This document shows, one piece after another, positions 1 to 11,433 of a stretch of 64,000 nt of DNA. A program made the translations under genes and the position numbers. Where the stretch lies: NCBI GenBank assembly GCA_029959195.1, contig CP114119.1:1-64000 (forward strand), written 5' to 3'. Origin of the DNA: Dictyophora rubrovolvata. Taxonomy: Eukaryota > Basidiomycota > Agaricomycetes > Phallales > Phallaceae. Within the stretch, counting starts at the first letter, position 1, and the number at the start of each line of letters is the position of its first letter. Under the pieces are notes generated by a model, which did not search any database, was not told where the DNA came from, and was given only the letters and a program-made list of their open reading frames with translations.

Positions 1-3000
1 AATTAATCTATCCATTTCATGTACATACTACTAGTAGTCACATCTGAAATGGCACAACTCCGTTCCTCAGAATATATGTAAAGTTTCACATGTTGTTCTT
101 AACTACAGGATTATAATCCATTTGTGAGTCTTAACTCTACATGACCTATCTGACGACATAATTTAGTAATCAAAAAGAGTTTTTTTAGCCCAGTCCGCTT
201 TGAGAAACTTTCAAGGCGGGACAGGAAACGTTCTGCTCTCGAAATTTTTGCGGTATCCGGAATCCATATTGACAAGCGAACAGTGCTGTGTTTTTAAGGC
301 TTTATTTTGACATCATTTGTGTCTGCTACCGTGATACCCCCCAAAAGACGTAGTGGGCGATAACATCTAACCTTCAATGTCGGACCCTAAATCATTATTT
401 AACAGAGTCGACACCATCGTGAATGCTACACATTTTGTCCACTGCAAGTGATAACATTCACTACCTCAGATGTTGCTTATGCCTTCAACTTGTTCTGATA
501 AGGAGTGAATAAAGCTAATCATTGTGATCAGTACCAGCTGTACCCCCTAGTATTTTCTCCTTGAGTTCAGGCAGGCCCAATCCACAAGCCTCCCCAAGCT
601 TTCTTTTTCCTTCCATAAAGACTTGGTCCATTGGTGGCACGGTATCTTTACATTATGTTTACGGAGTTACCTTTGACTCTTAAAGTGATAATTCACTTTG
701 CTCGGTAATTCCAATGTGCTCTGGACATTGGATTATATCTCGAGTTGTTTGTTGTTTGACAGGTGATCCTTGGGATAGCGATATGATTGCATATATTGCT
801 GTATGATATACATACATATGATCGCTTAAAAAGGGAAGAACCAAAGGCTTTATCGAGAGACTTCAGTAGGATTGGTCCGACTGATATGCAAGGGGGGAAA
901 GGTGTATATTACCGATATAACCGCGTAGTAGAATGATCAACTTAGGGCTTGGTTATTCATCCCTTTAAATCCATGTTTCCGCTCGAATCCTACAGATACG
1001 GACCGGAACTTTCTTCCATCTTGACTCAATATTCCTTGTTTGCAACCAGACAAATTTTGAGATTTAAACATTCAAGGAACTGTATTACATATCATATCAA
1101 ACCGAAACCCGGTACTTTATTGACATAATTTGACGCCACTTGGCATTGATCAATAACCTCTATATTAGTTTTGCGTCTTTGTTTAAATTCTAAAACGTAA
1201 TGAACCCGGGCAGAGTTAAAGTCGGAGTCATCTATAACAATAACCGCTGCCCAGCTTGGCTGGATTGATAGCTAAATGTATCAATCCAGCTGACGAAGGA
1301 ATTAATATTTAAGCGTACTAAACTACGGACTAATAGATAGCAAGAAGCCTTTTCCATGACAAACGTCAGTTTCGAACGAGCCCCACTGGTCTGTAACATG
1401 TAACATGTCACATATGGTGAGCCCGGAAACGCAACTAGTCCGTAAGATAAGCTTTTCAGTTTATTCTTGTTGCTAAGGTAGCTTCGTCGTATTAATATAA
1501 CCTTATTAAGACAAGGTTAAAGGAAATTCCTCCACGCGAAAAAGTGTCTAGCTTACTGCCTTTCCCCGCATTAATTCACTGATCTACCAGTCATCTTGGA
1601 TAATCATTCCGTTTCTCGGTAACATACATTTGACGAATATTGTTGCGCGCCGAACAGTCGTATACGCCGTTGCATAATGACGGTTTGTTGTCTTAGTTTT
1701 CTTTTCTCTTCCAAAATTCCGGCCCGCGTTGAACAAGCGTAAATCAAATTTCAAAGAGAGCCCATATCTGTTTGTTTCTTCCCAGCCACATCATATCATG
1801 TAGCGCGCTGCGCGCAATCGTCCGTATTACTCTGTGCACTAGATTATCACCGCCGGTTTCAGTTTAGTGCTAATACATAGCCATGCGACTTACTTTTCCG
1901 AGCCGCCTGATTAAATTATCGCTACCACTTGTGCGCCTGGGCAACTTGGTGCCTATACTTTGTTTACGATATTCGCCCGGAAAATGGGAAATAATTGCAG
2001 AATTGCGGACCTCGCTTGATTTCTCTTGCATTCTTTGGCCAGTGGTGTCCTTCCCGTATTGTATCCCAAGTAATCGTGTCGCATTTGGGAGGATGTCAAA
2101 CTTCACGATCCCTAACTGTATCAAGACTAGTTGGTGGGTGCATAATGTTTGCGATACCGCCGTCCTCTGGTTTCCCAAGGCACTCGGAACTTTCCAGCGC
2201 CCTGACACTTGGAATGAATCGCTTAATCCCCTTGAATCCCGACTGCGGTGAGCGCAACCGCTGAAATTCTGCAAATTTGGAGTCTTAGCGCATCTGCCCA
2301 ACTTGAATAGGTATTTACATTATTCATCTGCCGTTCGAAAAAAAATCGCAGAAGCCTCAAAGTGCCAAAAAAATGACTACGGATCTGATCAATAATAAAT
2401 TCACTGACGTATTTCTGGCTTCATAGAAGCTTTAGCCTGTCATCTAGATCTTCAAAACTCGAGATCTGCCTTTCGAGGCTATGAAGCTTGGAAGCTACGC
2501 ACACTCGTCATGCATCACTAGCCACTAGTTACTGCGATGAGGAAGTAGAACTGAATTATGTGAGAAGGAGGGCTCTTGCGTAATGACACTTGTAGATAAA
2601 TATAGAGCCTACAGGCATAAATCTTCTAAAGGAAAAGTAATGAAGATTTCCGAGGCACCCGGAGTATTTCCCAAACTAAAAAAAATACCGTTAAGCGCTT
2701 CGAAACAGTGAGTAGTCTATCAGCTTGGCTCTTCGGCGGGTACTGGACATGCCGTCACATTTTTAACTATTTGGTTTATTTATTTTTCATACCCTCACAT
2801 TGAACCTGTTTTGTTGTCACGCTAAGAAATCAGGGGTAATTTGGGAATCGCCCAAGGGGTTTGTCTTTTTGAATTCTTTGAAAACGTACAAAGTTATGGA
2901 ACCCCGTTGCTATCATTCAATATATCGTTAAGCCTTCTATTCAAATCGTTTTGATAATACATCTGACGCTTTATATACGAGTTTTTCTCGTCTATCTCTG

Positions 3001-3172
3001 ATTTCTATCTTCTTCCCCCCATTCGCATTGCCTATTACTGTAAGCCTTTTCCCTTTCACAATCCTTCCTGCCTCATCTGAAGCTCCTACCACCGTATAGA
3101 TACCTTTCTGTTCGATGCTTTTATATTGCTAATATACACCGTTCGTACTTCCATTTTTTGCGCCGGGAAGCA
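1..3172. other. Intergenic, no supported gene
   Basis: I see no convincing coding region. Short open frames near 1.87-2.30 kb exist on both strands over the same bases and show no motif or codon signal. The stretch is AT-rich and holds one clean inverted repeat (1,259-1,290). Its right end is the likely promoter of the next gene: a TATA-like TTATATAC near 2,971 followed by pyrimidine-rich DNA, common ahead of fungal start sites. Confidence 0.5.
1259..1290. repeat. Perfect 12-bp inverted repeat
   Basis: GCTGGATTGATA and its exact reverse complement are separated by eight bases (gctaaatg), giving a clean hairpin in non-coding DNA. There is no U-run after it on either strand and no gene end beside it. 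It may be a chance palindrome, a protein-binding site or a relic of a small transposon. Confidence 0.6.
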
Positions 3173-4640
3173 ATGTCATGGCAGGGAGATATTTGCGACT
3201 TCTACTTGGAGAGACGGCCTTCGGACGACAATACTCGACTTCAACAAACGGACGGGGCTCTTTCACCAAATCTTAACTCATCGTACGAGGCGAATCGACA
3301 TCGGACGTCAGTTTCTTCCTCCTCAGGTTCCTCTATTTGGGAACCTCCTTCTCCATCTGTGCCCATTCAGCGGCGATCAAGTATTCCCATCTGTTCTGCC
3401 ATATCAGAACCAGGCGAGGAGGAAGATGCCCCATGGAACTTAGTAGCGTATCACATTCCTTGGGGTCCGGGTTATGAAGGTTATGAAGCCGGCACTCTTC
3501 CAGGGCCTGACGGGGCATGCATATTTCTTCGAAGTCCTACCCCTCTGAAACGACAGCGTACAAGTCAAGCATGTGATAAGTGTCGCGAACGGAAAGCGAA
3601 GGTAAAGGCTTTCATAAATTCCGTCCACACTGCTACTCCTGTCTAATCGAGTAACATTGGATAGTGCTCGGGTACAAGGCCCACCTGTGGTCGTTGTTCT
3701 GAACGAGGCTTTCTTTGTGTTTATTCCTCCGGACAAGCTCCTGTCGTCACCGGAGAAATTCCCGGTTCACCAACCAAAGTGCATCGGAAACTTTCATGTT
3801 GCAGCTCGAAAGAACAGCTCAAAACCTCGGCCATCAAGAATCGTGTTCGCCGAAAATCTTCACATATAGAAGCAACAGCTTCGGCCTCTTTGTACCACAA
3901 AACGTTCCAAGCATTCCCGCGGCGACATTCACAGCCTGTCGCATCTGCGCATTCTCTAGCTCCACTTCCGGCCTTGCCTATTGCTTCCATGTTTCAAGAG
4001 CAACTTCATATTGAAGAAGAGCAGGCTGTGAATGATGGTACAGAGACATTGGGAAAAGAGGTAACCGGCTCTAAAGGAATAATAGGTTTGTATTAATTTC
4101 ATATTTTTTTGCTTTCGCGTAAAAAGGCTTCTAACATAATCCTTAGATATAATTGGTAACCCCGACTTAAACTACAGCATGTCTCAGCAATCTCTGAACC
4201 TTTATGCGCAATCAATCACCGCCTTAGATGCATATCGTTTTCCTCCTCCGTGTATTGAGAATACCCCAGTTCCTCTTGTCACTTGTTCCCCTAATGTGCT
4301 TGCGCCTGCTATTTATCATGTGGATAATGGACTCTCTATACAACTTCCCTCTTCCGTCCGCCCTGAAACACTGTGGCAGGTTCCAGAGTATGACCCACAG
4401 TTAGGTGCGAAAACACATGATGCATTACTAAATATCGAGTAAGCCCAGGTTTTTTCTACTTTTTTGTTATTTCAAAAATATGCCTCAACTCTTTTTGGCA
4501 GATCCTTTCCTCTCGACGCGAGTTACACGGGTATGTCCCAACATACCGGTACCGCTAGTATCAACAACCCTTTCGAACAAGAGCAGCAAATGGCCTATCG
4601 TTCTTATTTCCATGGCTACAGATCAAATTTTGAACCATAG
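3173..4640 (+). CDS. Zn2Cys6 (fungal binuclear cluster) transcription factor
   Basis: Exons read as 3173-3601, 3665-4085, 4147-4438 and 4502-4640. Phases agree and give 426 residues ending at TAG. The DNA-binding domain lies at about residues 138-170: six cysteines spaced C-x2-C-x6-C-x6-C-x2-C-x6-C, preceded by a basic KRQR stretch. The first intron falls just before the third cysteine. Family knowledge: this Gal4-type cluster binds two zinc ions and CGG-type DNA sites in the nucleus. The Ser-rich N-terminus and a basic RRKS region after the cluster look disordered. No middle-homology domain is evident, so target genes cannot be guessed. ATG 3173 is the first in-frame ATG. Confidence is high for the family and moderate for exact exon ends. 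Confidence 0.85.
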
Positions 4641-5060
4641 GCGGCGCTTTACAGTCTACTAGTTTTCCCTTTGGTAATCTTTCTTGTACAACCACTTTAA
4701 TTTAATTACATTTTAATTTTAATTTCACTTTTTGTTCACGTGTGCTGTTACTGCTGTACACCTTGCTTTCATTGCCTTTTTTTCTGAGAAACAATTTAAC
4801 AAACCCATATCTCTTTTCTTTAAATTTGTGATTGAAATAAAAGTCCTGTTTGCTGTTTGCTGTCCAACTGCAGTTTAAATCACACTTGGGCTGTATAAAC
4901 ATTTGTATAAAAGGTAGACGGAAAATTCAAATTCCGCCGAACTATAATAACACCGAAAAGCACGACGCGTTTCTTCTCTTCGCCATCTCATCCTATCTTC
5001 GTGTGCAGCGACTTACCCATTGAAAACCACTTTTTGAATCCCCCTCCCAACTAATTTCTA
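4641..5060 (+). promoter_or_regulatory. Intergenic region with TATA box for the PARP-type zinc-finger gene
   Basis: A good TATA box (TATAAAAG, 4,906-4,913) sits about 150 bases before the ATG at 5,061 and is followed by CT-rich leader DNA. The rest of the interval is AT-rich 3' flank of the preceding factor gene, with no coding signal. Confidence 0.5.
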
Positions 5061-6243
5061 ATGTCGGAAGACGAGGGCAAAAAAGTCACGGCGTACAGAC
5101 TTGAGTACGCATCATCGGGGTAAGTGACAATGAGGACTGATAAAGCTTTTTTTTTGCGTATCGATTGACTTGGGTTTCTTTAGTCGGTCTAAGTGTAAAG
5201 ATATGTCGAGAAATATTCTCTTTTTTTTTCTTCTGGATAAACGGCTTATATGGATTGTTGATTACGTCCTAAGCCTTGCGCTGGTATGGATGGATGAAGT
5301 TTATCCGCCCGTCATTGAGGCCTTAGTCCCATGCTGATACTCGTTTCAATTCTTCGCAGGCACTCTTATTAACAAGGGCGATTTCAGATTCGGAACCCCA
5401 GTCACATTTGCTGGTAGGACGTCAATGTACGTACTATTTTGACGACTCATCGATAACCTAAACGCCAATACCCGTGTTTTTTCCAGGGCATGGCGCCATT
5501 GGGGTTGCGTGACTCCCAAAATCATTAGCAATTTCAGATCCTCTTTATCAAGTGTCGATGAATTAGATGGCTATGAAGAATTGAAAAAGGCTGACAAAGA
5601 TCGGGTGCTCGTGGCATGGGAGGAAGGCCACGTTGCGGACGAAGACGTACCAGATACAGCTAGGAAGGGTGCGGTGGATGAAGAGGATGAAGGAGAAAAA
5701 AAAACCGACTCAAAAAAGAAGTCCAGGGCTAAAAAAATCAAGGTAGTGTGCACGTGCGCCTTCAATAATGGGGGCTCAAGTTAATATTTTTAAAAGAAAG
5801 ATGACAATGGCGAGGATGAAGTAGATGCCCCCAAGAAAAAGGCTCCGAAGAAGGCTAGTAGTGGTGCTAAAGAAAAGGCTCCTCCCAAGAAAAAGACCTT
5901 AAAAAAGAAAAAGGTAGTGCTCTAAGTCTTTGATTTATCTTTGAGCAATGGCGAGATTGATTCTAATCGTACTATGTAGACCAGTGATTCAGAAGGCGAA
6001 AATTTTGAAGATGAGATTGATAAAGTTTCCGATGAGGAGGACGAACCAGAAGATGAAGAGATTGAAGGTGGGAAGAAACGAAAGGTAAATTCGCTTTAAA
6101 TCGATATAAATATTAGATTGAAAGACTATCGTTCATAGCGACCCGTGTCCAAAAAGGAAGCTGAGACTAAAAAGTCCAAGAAACCACGTGCGAGAAAGTC
6201 AAAGAAGAAAACCGAGTCAGAAGATGAGGACGATGATAATTGA
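5061..6243 (+). CDS. PARP-type zinc-finger protein with acidic/basic tail
   Basis: Eight exons are read: 5061-5119, 5184-5200, 5266-5283, 5360-5426, 5487-5742, 5797-5913, 5980-6084 and 6139-6243, giving 247 residues. Residues 8-62 form a PARP-like zinc finger: YASSGRSKCK, then PKPC, KGDFRFG and WRHWGCVTPK, with ligands C, C, H, C. Family knowledge: such fingers bind nicked or gapped DNA. No poly-ADP-ribose polymerase domain follows. The tail alternates Lys-rich and Glu/Asp-rich blocks, with several nuclear-localisation-like KKKK clusters, so a chromatin or DNA-repair adaptor is an inference. The intron at 5201-5265 begins ATATGT and ends TAC rather than GT...AG, and the next exon has only 18 bases; both follow from the expected CKGPKPC spacing. 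A sequencing error or another splice choice is possible. Confidence 0.82.
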
Positions 6244-6908
6244 GGACGGCGAAATGCGTCCAATGACTTATAAATTGTTTCAATTAAACTTGTTTAACGT
6301 TTCTAAAACTCGTTCGCATACCCTTGGTTTGCTGTTTGTAATACCTTCCGGTCGTGTCGCGATTTGTGTTTATTCTTTTTTTAGCCGATTACGAGTCGGA
6401 TACTTGTAATATATCAAATATGGTTTTTTTTCATGATATTTTGAAATACTTTTTTCGTTTTGTTTTAATATATTTCACATTTCGCATCTAAAGAGGGCTA
6501 AGCTTTTCCTTGCATTTGTGGCGGTGGAGTGCTCCGTGGATGTGAATCGGTCCCTGGTATTTATTCAAACGTTTTAGCGACATTCAAGTGGTTCACTGGT
6601 ATATAACATTAAACATACGCGTCGGCGGAAGTCAGTGTTATATATATTTGCGAAACGCTTGTTTGGCTTGTGTTTGGCACTAAGTGGAATCATATGTATT
6701 ACCCCAAAAGACCCACGAAGAGAAGTACGAAACCCTTTTGTACTTATGAAAACGGCTCATTGAAAAGATGTATCAGGCAAGGGTTTGATATTGTCATGAG
6801 CAAGGTTTTTCTAAAACAGATACCAAGCCGGCCTCGCTCTCCGGTTGTGACAGTGCCATGTCACGGGTGGATTCACGTGTAGGGAATGCGTAACCTGCCC
6901 TTCATCAT
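6244..6908. other. Intergenic
   Basis: An AT-rich spacer between the PARP-finger gene and the SMP-domain gene. Short open frames lack domain signals. I see no RNA gene. Confidence 0.5.
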
Positions 6909-9900
6909 ATGTTCTACGTTCTCCTTTTAGCCTATGTCCTTGGAGGTCTTACTTTCGTTCCTCTGGTAATACTTGTCGCCATTATCTATTTCAAATACAA
7001 CTTCAAACCACCTCAACAACCGGATCTCTGTGCTCACTATGCACAGCCAGCGACCATCATCGACCCCAAACCGCCGACCTTAAAGTCGTGGATTACAGTT
7101 CGAAGGACATTCGAAACAGCAGGATCGCAATCGTACATCTCTATCGTCAGGACTTTGCTTGACTCCCGTAGTGGCAACCACCGTAGAGCCGACGACTCCT
7201 ATTATGCGGTTCTGAAAGGCAGCGTCGTCTACCTCTATGAAGACGAGCCGATGACCGAATGCTCTGCGGCAATCGATATCACCAAATGCGTCGTTACAAT
7301 CTATCCCAGTAGTAACCTTTTGGATGGCGAATTGTTTGCGAAACGTAATGCTTTGCTAATAAAAGAGGGCACTGGGACTGAAGAAGAATCTCTTTTAACA
7401 TCTCCATGGTACATGTTTTTCAAGTCCGTTTCCGTCATGGAAGACTGGTATTTAGCCATGCTGGCAGCCCAGAACTCCACTGTACCCATCTATCCTTATG
7501 CATGTCATGCAGCGCTCATAAACTCTCTCGATGCACTGCCAGACTTGATTCCAACACGATGGCTAAACGCCATCTTGGGGAGACTTTTCCTTGCTGTCAA
7601 GGGCACTACCGCGGTAGAATCTTGGGTCATTGCCCGTCTCATGAAGAAACTAAACAAGGTATCTTGGTTTTCATGCACCGGTTCTTTGCACCTCTAATTG
7701 GATCGCTTTTCGTTGAACAGATCAAAAAACCTTCATTTCTCACTTCTGTCATTGTTCGTAGCTTTGAGGCTGGTGACGCTGCACCCGTATTCAGCAAGCC
7801 CATGTTAAAGGAATTAACGCCTGAAGGCGAAGCTAGCATCGGGGTCGACGTCTCGTACGAAGCTCCACCTGGTAGCGAAATTCGTATTACCGTCTCCGCG
7901 ATTGCGACTTTCTCACTTCCAAGTACACCTTCTCTATCCTTACTCGGCTTAGGCAGTGGGAAAAACAAAGAAAAAGATAACTTGGAGAAGGACAAACCCT
8001 ATGAAGTTAGCCTGGTTTTGGCGGTTGTATTACGTCGCCTATCGGGCAACATGTTAGTCAAGGTGGGTTTGTTTGATAGAATTACGACCAATATTGATTT
8101 TTATTCGTCACTGAGCATAGATCAAACGACCTCCTACTAATCGTATTTGGTACTGCTTCACTACAATGCCTCAAATGGAAATGACTGTCGAACCTGTCGT
8201 CAGCGACCGTCAAATAAAATGGGGTATGGTACTGTCTGTCATAGAAAGCAAACTGCGAGAAGTTGTATGTATACCACGCTTCTGCGCTATATCGTCATGT
8301 TGATCGCTCTTATTACTAGATACAGGAATCGGTGGTTTCACCATATATGGATGACATTCCTTTTTTCGACACGTCTTCTTTTGAAACCCGTGGTGGCTTG
8401 TTTGCCGATGCATTCAAACAGCATGCTGGAGTTGCAGCCTCTGTCCTAAAAGGCACTTCAAGTTATTCGGATGCTACTGCTGTCTCGGACGCGTCAGACA
8501 CGGATAGCTCAAAAGTACCCAATGACAGTCTGATAGCAGCTTCTTTATCAGACTCGGATGGAGGCAGTTCTATGGGACAGGCAGAAACGACGTTACTTAG
8601 CTTGCGCAGAAGGAAGGCTTGGTTTGGACGCAAGGATTCCGACATAGTCAGTTCTCAGTCTGACACTACCATTTTGGCACATAAGCGAGGGAAAAGCCTA
8701 GATGGATCCTTCTCATCACCGAGTACCGACATCAACGTGGTGGTAACGGATGAAGACTCCATGCCTGCGACTGAAGCGAAGGAGACGAAACAGTCCATAC
8801 GAAGGGCGCAATCACATAATTCTCGCGTTGTTTCCGAGACCGTAATTGACCCTCAGACACCCTCTTCATCGGAATCTAGCAAGTCGGCGTCTGGCCTTTC
8901 TCGCTCAGCCCCTTCCTCATCCCCACTATCATCATCATCAGCACCTTCGGTATCACACCCCCCTGTAAACGTCGCTTCAGGATCTTTATTGGCTACATTG
9001 AAATCTCGAGGGGCAGTCATGGCGGAGAAGCCGAAAGAAGCTATGAAGAAATGGGGCGTCAATGTGAATTGGGGAGCTGGTCTTCGCAAAGTGGACAAAG
9101 AGCTTGACAATAAGGTCCGAGAGTGTGTGAAGGGCGACTGGGAGTTAGATGCTGATCATGGAGAATTGTGGGGCCATAAAGATGAAAGCAAGGATGTTTC
9201 GAGAACGAGCTTCGCTGAATTACGACGGAAAGTTGAAGCCCGCGAGAAAGAACGAGCCTTGGCTTCAGCCTCGGGACCAGGTACACCGACTCTAATGCTT
9301 GATGATGGGGAGCAACTACGTGCAGCCAGAAGCATTGGAACGAAACCTATTGATATTCCTGGAGTTTCACAGGCACCATTAGCTTCACTCTCCACAGCCG
9401 CTTCTGCTTCAGACACACCCCGAAAAGCTTCACCTCCCAATAATGGACCCGCCGCGGCACCTGCGCCTTTCCTTTCGCCTTCTGCTCCACGTACTACTAC
9501 CGAGCTCCATACGTCTACACATGTTGTTACGCCGCCTCGAGAACGAGAGCTTAATGAGCGACAGCGGACTCCCAGCTTCAGCGCCATACCGGATAGTCTT
9601 CCAGACGTGGAAGCAGCTCCCACAGTTCCCATCCGTGCACAGCCGAGGGCTGCTACGATGGTAATACCTGGCATACACATCAGTCATCGAAATGATATAA
9701 TGGCATTGAGCTCTGAACCTGCCGCACCGCAAACTAAGGTTAATGAAGTTCCTACTCATGCACCCTTGTCGGCTCCGACGTTAGGTGGTATACAGTCGGT
9801 TCGGAGGTTGTTCAGAGCCAATGGCCTTGATATCAAAGATCATGAGGAAACAAAACCGATTGGTCTGTCAACACCTACTGATTCTCTTTCATCGCCGCCG

Positions 9901-10323
9901 CCGCCGCTGCCTCCTCGGAAGCAATCCGCTGAAATCGATCGTCCTGGACAGAGTCCCTCTCCCGTTCTTCAGACAGACGTTCCATCCCATTCACCCGCTT
10001 CTCATGCATTGAAGCAAGTCGTCGAACAGGACGCAGCTCGCAAACCGCCGCCCTTACCTGCTCGAAGAAATACACCAATCGTCGTTCCACGGACACCCTC
10101 GTCGACCGCCCTCATCGCTACTGAAGATGAACCATCCGACACGACAACAACGTCTCCAGCTGGACCTACTATGTCGAATCCGCAGTCTGGGTTAATGGTG
10201 ATTGGAGATGACCATGATCTCGGACGTAATTCATCTCCGAATATTTTGTCAAAGAATTCTATAAAGCCGCCACTACCACCTAGACGACCAACCTTCCCCC
10301 TGTCTCCCGATAAAAGCGAATGA
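6909..10323 (+). CDS. SMP-LTD lipid-transfer protein, NVJ2/TEX2-like
   Basis: Exons 6909-7658, 7721-8062, 8121-8264 and 8320-10323 stay in frame and give 1,079 residues. A hydrophobic segment at residues 3-27 should anchor it in the ER membrane. A PH-like region follows at about 70-200 ([10 protein letters not shown], then WYLAML near its end). The SMP lipid-binding fold covers about 205-400 ([61 protein letters not shown]). Family knowledge: NVJ2/TEX2 proteins move lipids at ER contact sites. The last 600 residues are Ser/Pro-rich and carry at least three polyproline motifs ([25 protein letters not shown]) that look like SH3 ligands. The fold is clear; the exact contact site is inference. 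Confidence 0.85.
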
Positions 10324-10578
10324 TTTCCATGTTTCCTTTTGGAGATACGCTGAACGTGCCGTCGGTTATTGTGTCTGTGTAATGTAGTCCATTGTATATT
10401 ATGTTGCAGCCTATTTCCCTAATCCATGCTGGTTATTATTTTTTAGTAGCGTTATCTATTTATATTTACTACCGTAATACTAATCTAGAACGGTTTCGTG
10501 TAGTTGACATGAAAGACATACACTAACATAAGTGTAGAAAGTACGTGTAGACGACCGTCTTTCCCGCCAAATTTAAGG
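10324..10578. terminator. Shared 3' region of two convergent genes
   Basis: The SMP gene (+) and the next small gene (-) converge on this 255-base AT-rich spacer. It should hold both polyadenylation sites. No precise signal can be named from sequence alone. Confidence 0.35.
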
Positions 10579-10976
10579 TTATATATCAGTAGGACTCTCA
10601 ACAGGCGCATCATCGCTATATAACCGGGGCATCTTCCCATCTGGAAAGGATGTGTCAAACTCTCTGGCCAACTGATTTGGACGGCGCCCAGTCTCAGGTT
10701 CTTTCACGAACACATTGGACTTGGGTTTCAAGTCCTGCACCAAATTCGAAGATGCTTAGGAAATGTGTCAGTAACAAAAGAACCTAACGTTTTGATATAA
10801 ACCTCACGTTTAATTGCCCCTGCCACTGTCAGCATGACCCGTCGTTTTGCCTGTTCTTCGTTGACAGCTTTGAGAATTCTGGAAATTGGGACATTGATGC
10901 CAAGCTTTGGAAGTACGGCTTCAAGAATATCTATGGGAATTTCGCTAGAAGACGACCGTGAAACGAAGGAAGCCAT
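10579..10976 (-). CDS. Small conserved-looking protein, function unknown
   Basis: Two exons, 10976-10803 and 10734-10579, join in phase to give 109 residues starting MASFVSRSSSSEIPIDILEAV. The 5' part is amphipathic (ILEAVLPKLGINVPISRILKAV) and followed by KRRVMLTVAGAIKRE. The 3' part is polar, with KPKSNVFVKEPETGRRPNQLA. The intron is GTTTAT...CAG. No signal peptide, membrane segment or known motif is seen. The clean splice phase and sensible start make it likely real. I do not recognise the family. Confidence 0.5.
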
Positions 10977-11433
10977 AGTATGCGGTCGCGGCTCAAAGGA
11001 GATATAGGGGTAATATCGTCACACGATACGAGCCTACCATCGTAAAGTCCGCCTTTATAGCCACATAGCCCCTGTAGTCTCGTAGGCATATTACAACGTT
11101 TACTTTTTTTTTTTCCTGATGCAAGTGGATCCGAAATGTCCCCATCTATCCACCATACCGAAAAACTCGCGGAGGACATTGATGCCGTGCATTGTAAATA
11201 TTACTACAAAACTTCATACACCAGATCCGAAGCTGCTTGACACTTTAATCTGCATCTTTTGATCTTCGGGTTAGTTTCAAGCTCCACGCGCCACGATCTA
11301 TCGAATGACAGTTTCAATTCGCCCGATAACGGCCCAAATATCTTTCAACTTTTCTTCGGCGAACTAGCACTATATACTTATATTGTATGTATATATGGAA
11401 TATACAGATTATCTTCATTGCTAACAAGCATCA
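10977..11433. other. Intergenic
   Basis: The upstream region of the small unknown gene and the 3' flank of the sphingomyelinase-like gene. AT-rich, with no coding or RNA signal seen. Confidence 0.4.

Noticed and set aside
1870-2301. Overlapping open frames on both strands with up to 143 residues
   Set aside because: No domain, signal peptide or splice logic, and two strands are open over the same bases, as happens by chance.
9059-9759. Minus-strand frames within the SMP gene tail
   Set aside because: They mirror the Ser/Pro-rich coding strand and show no motif.
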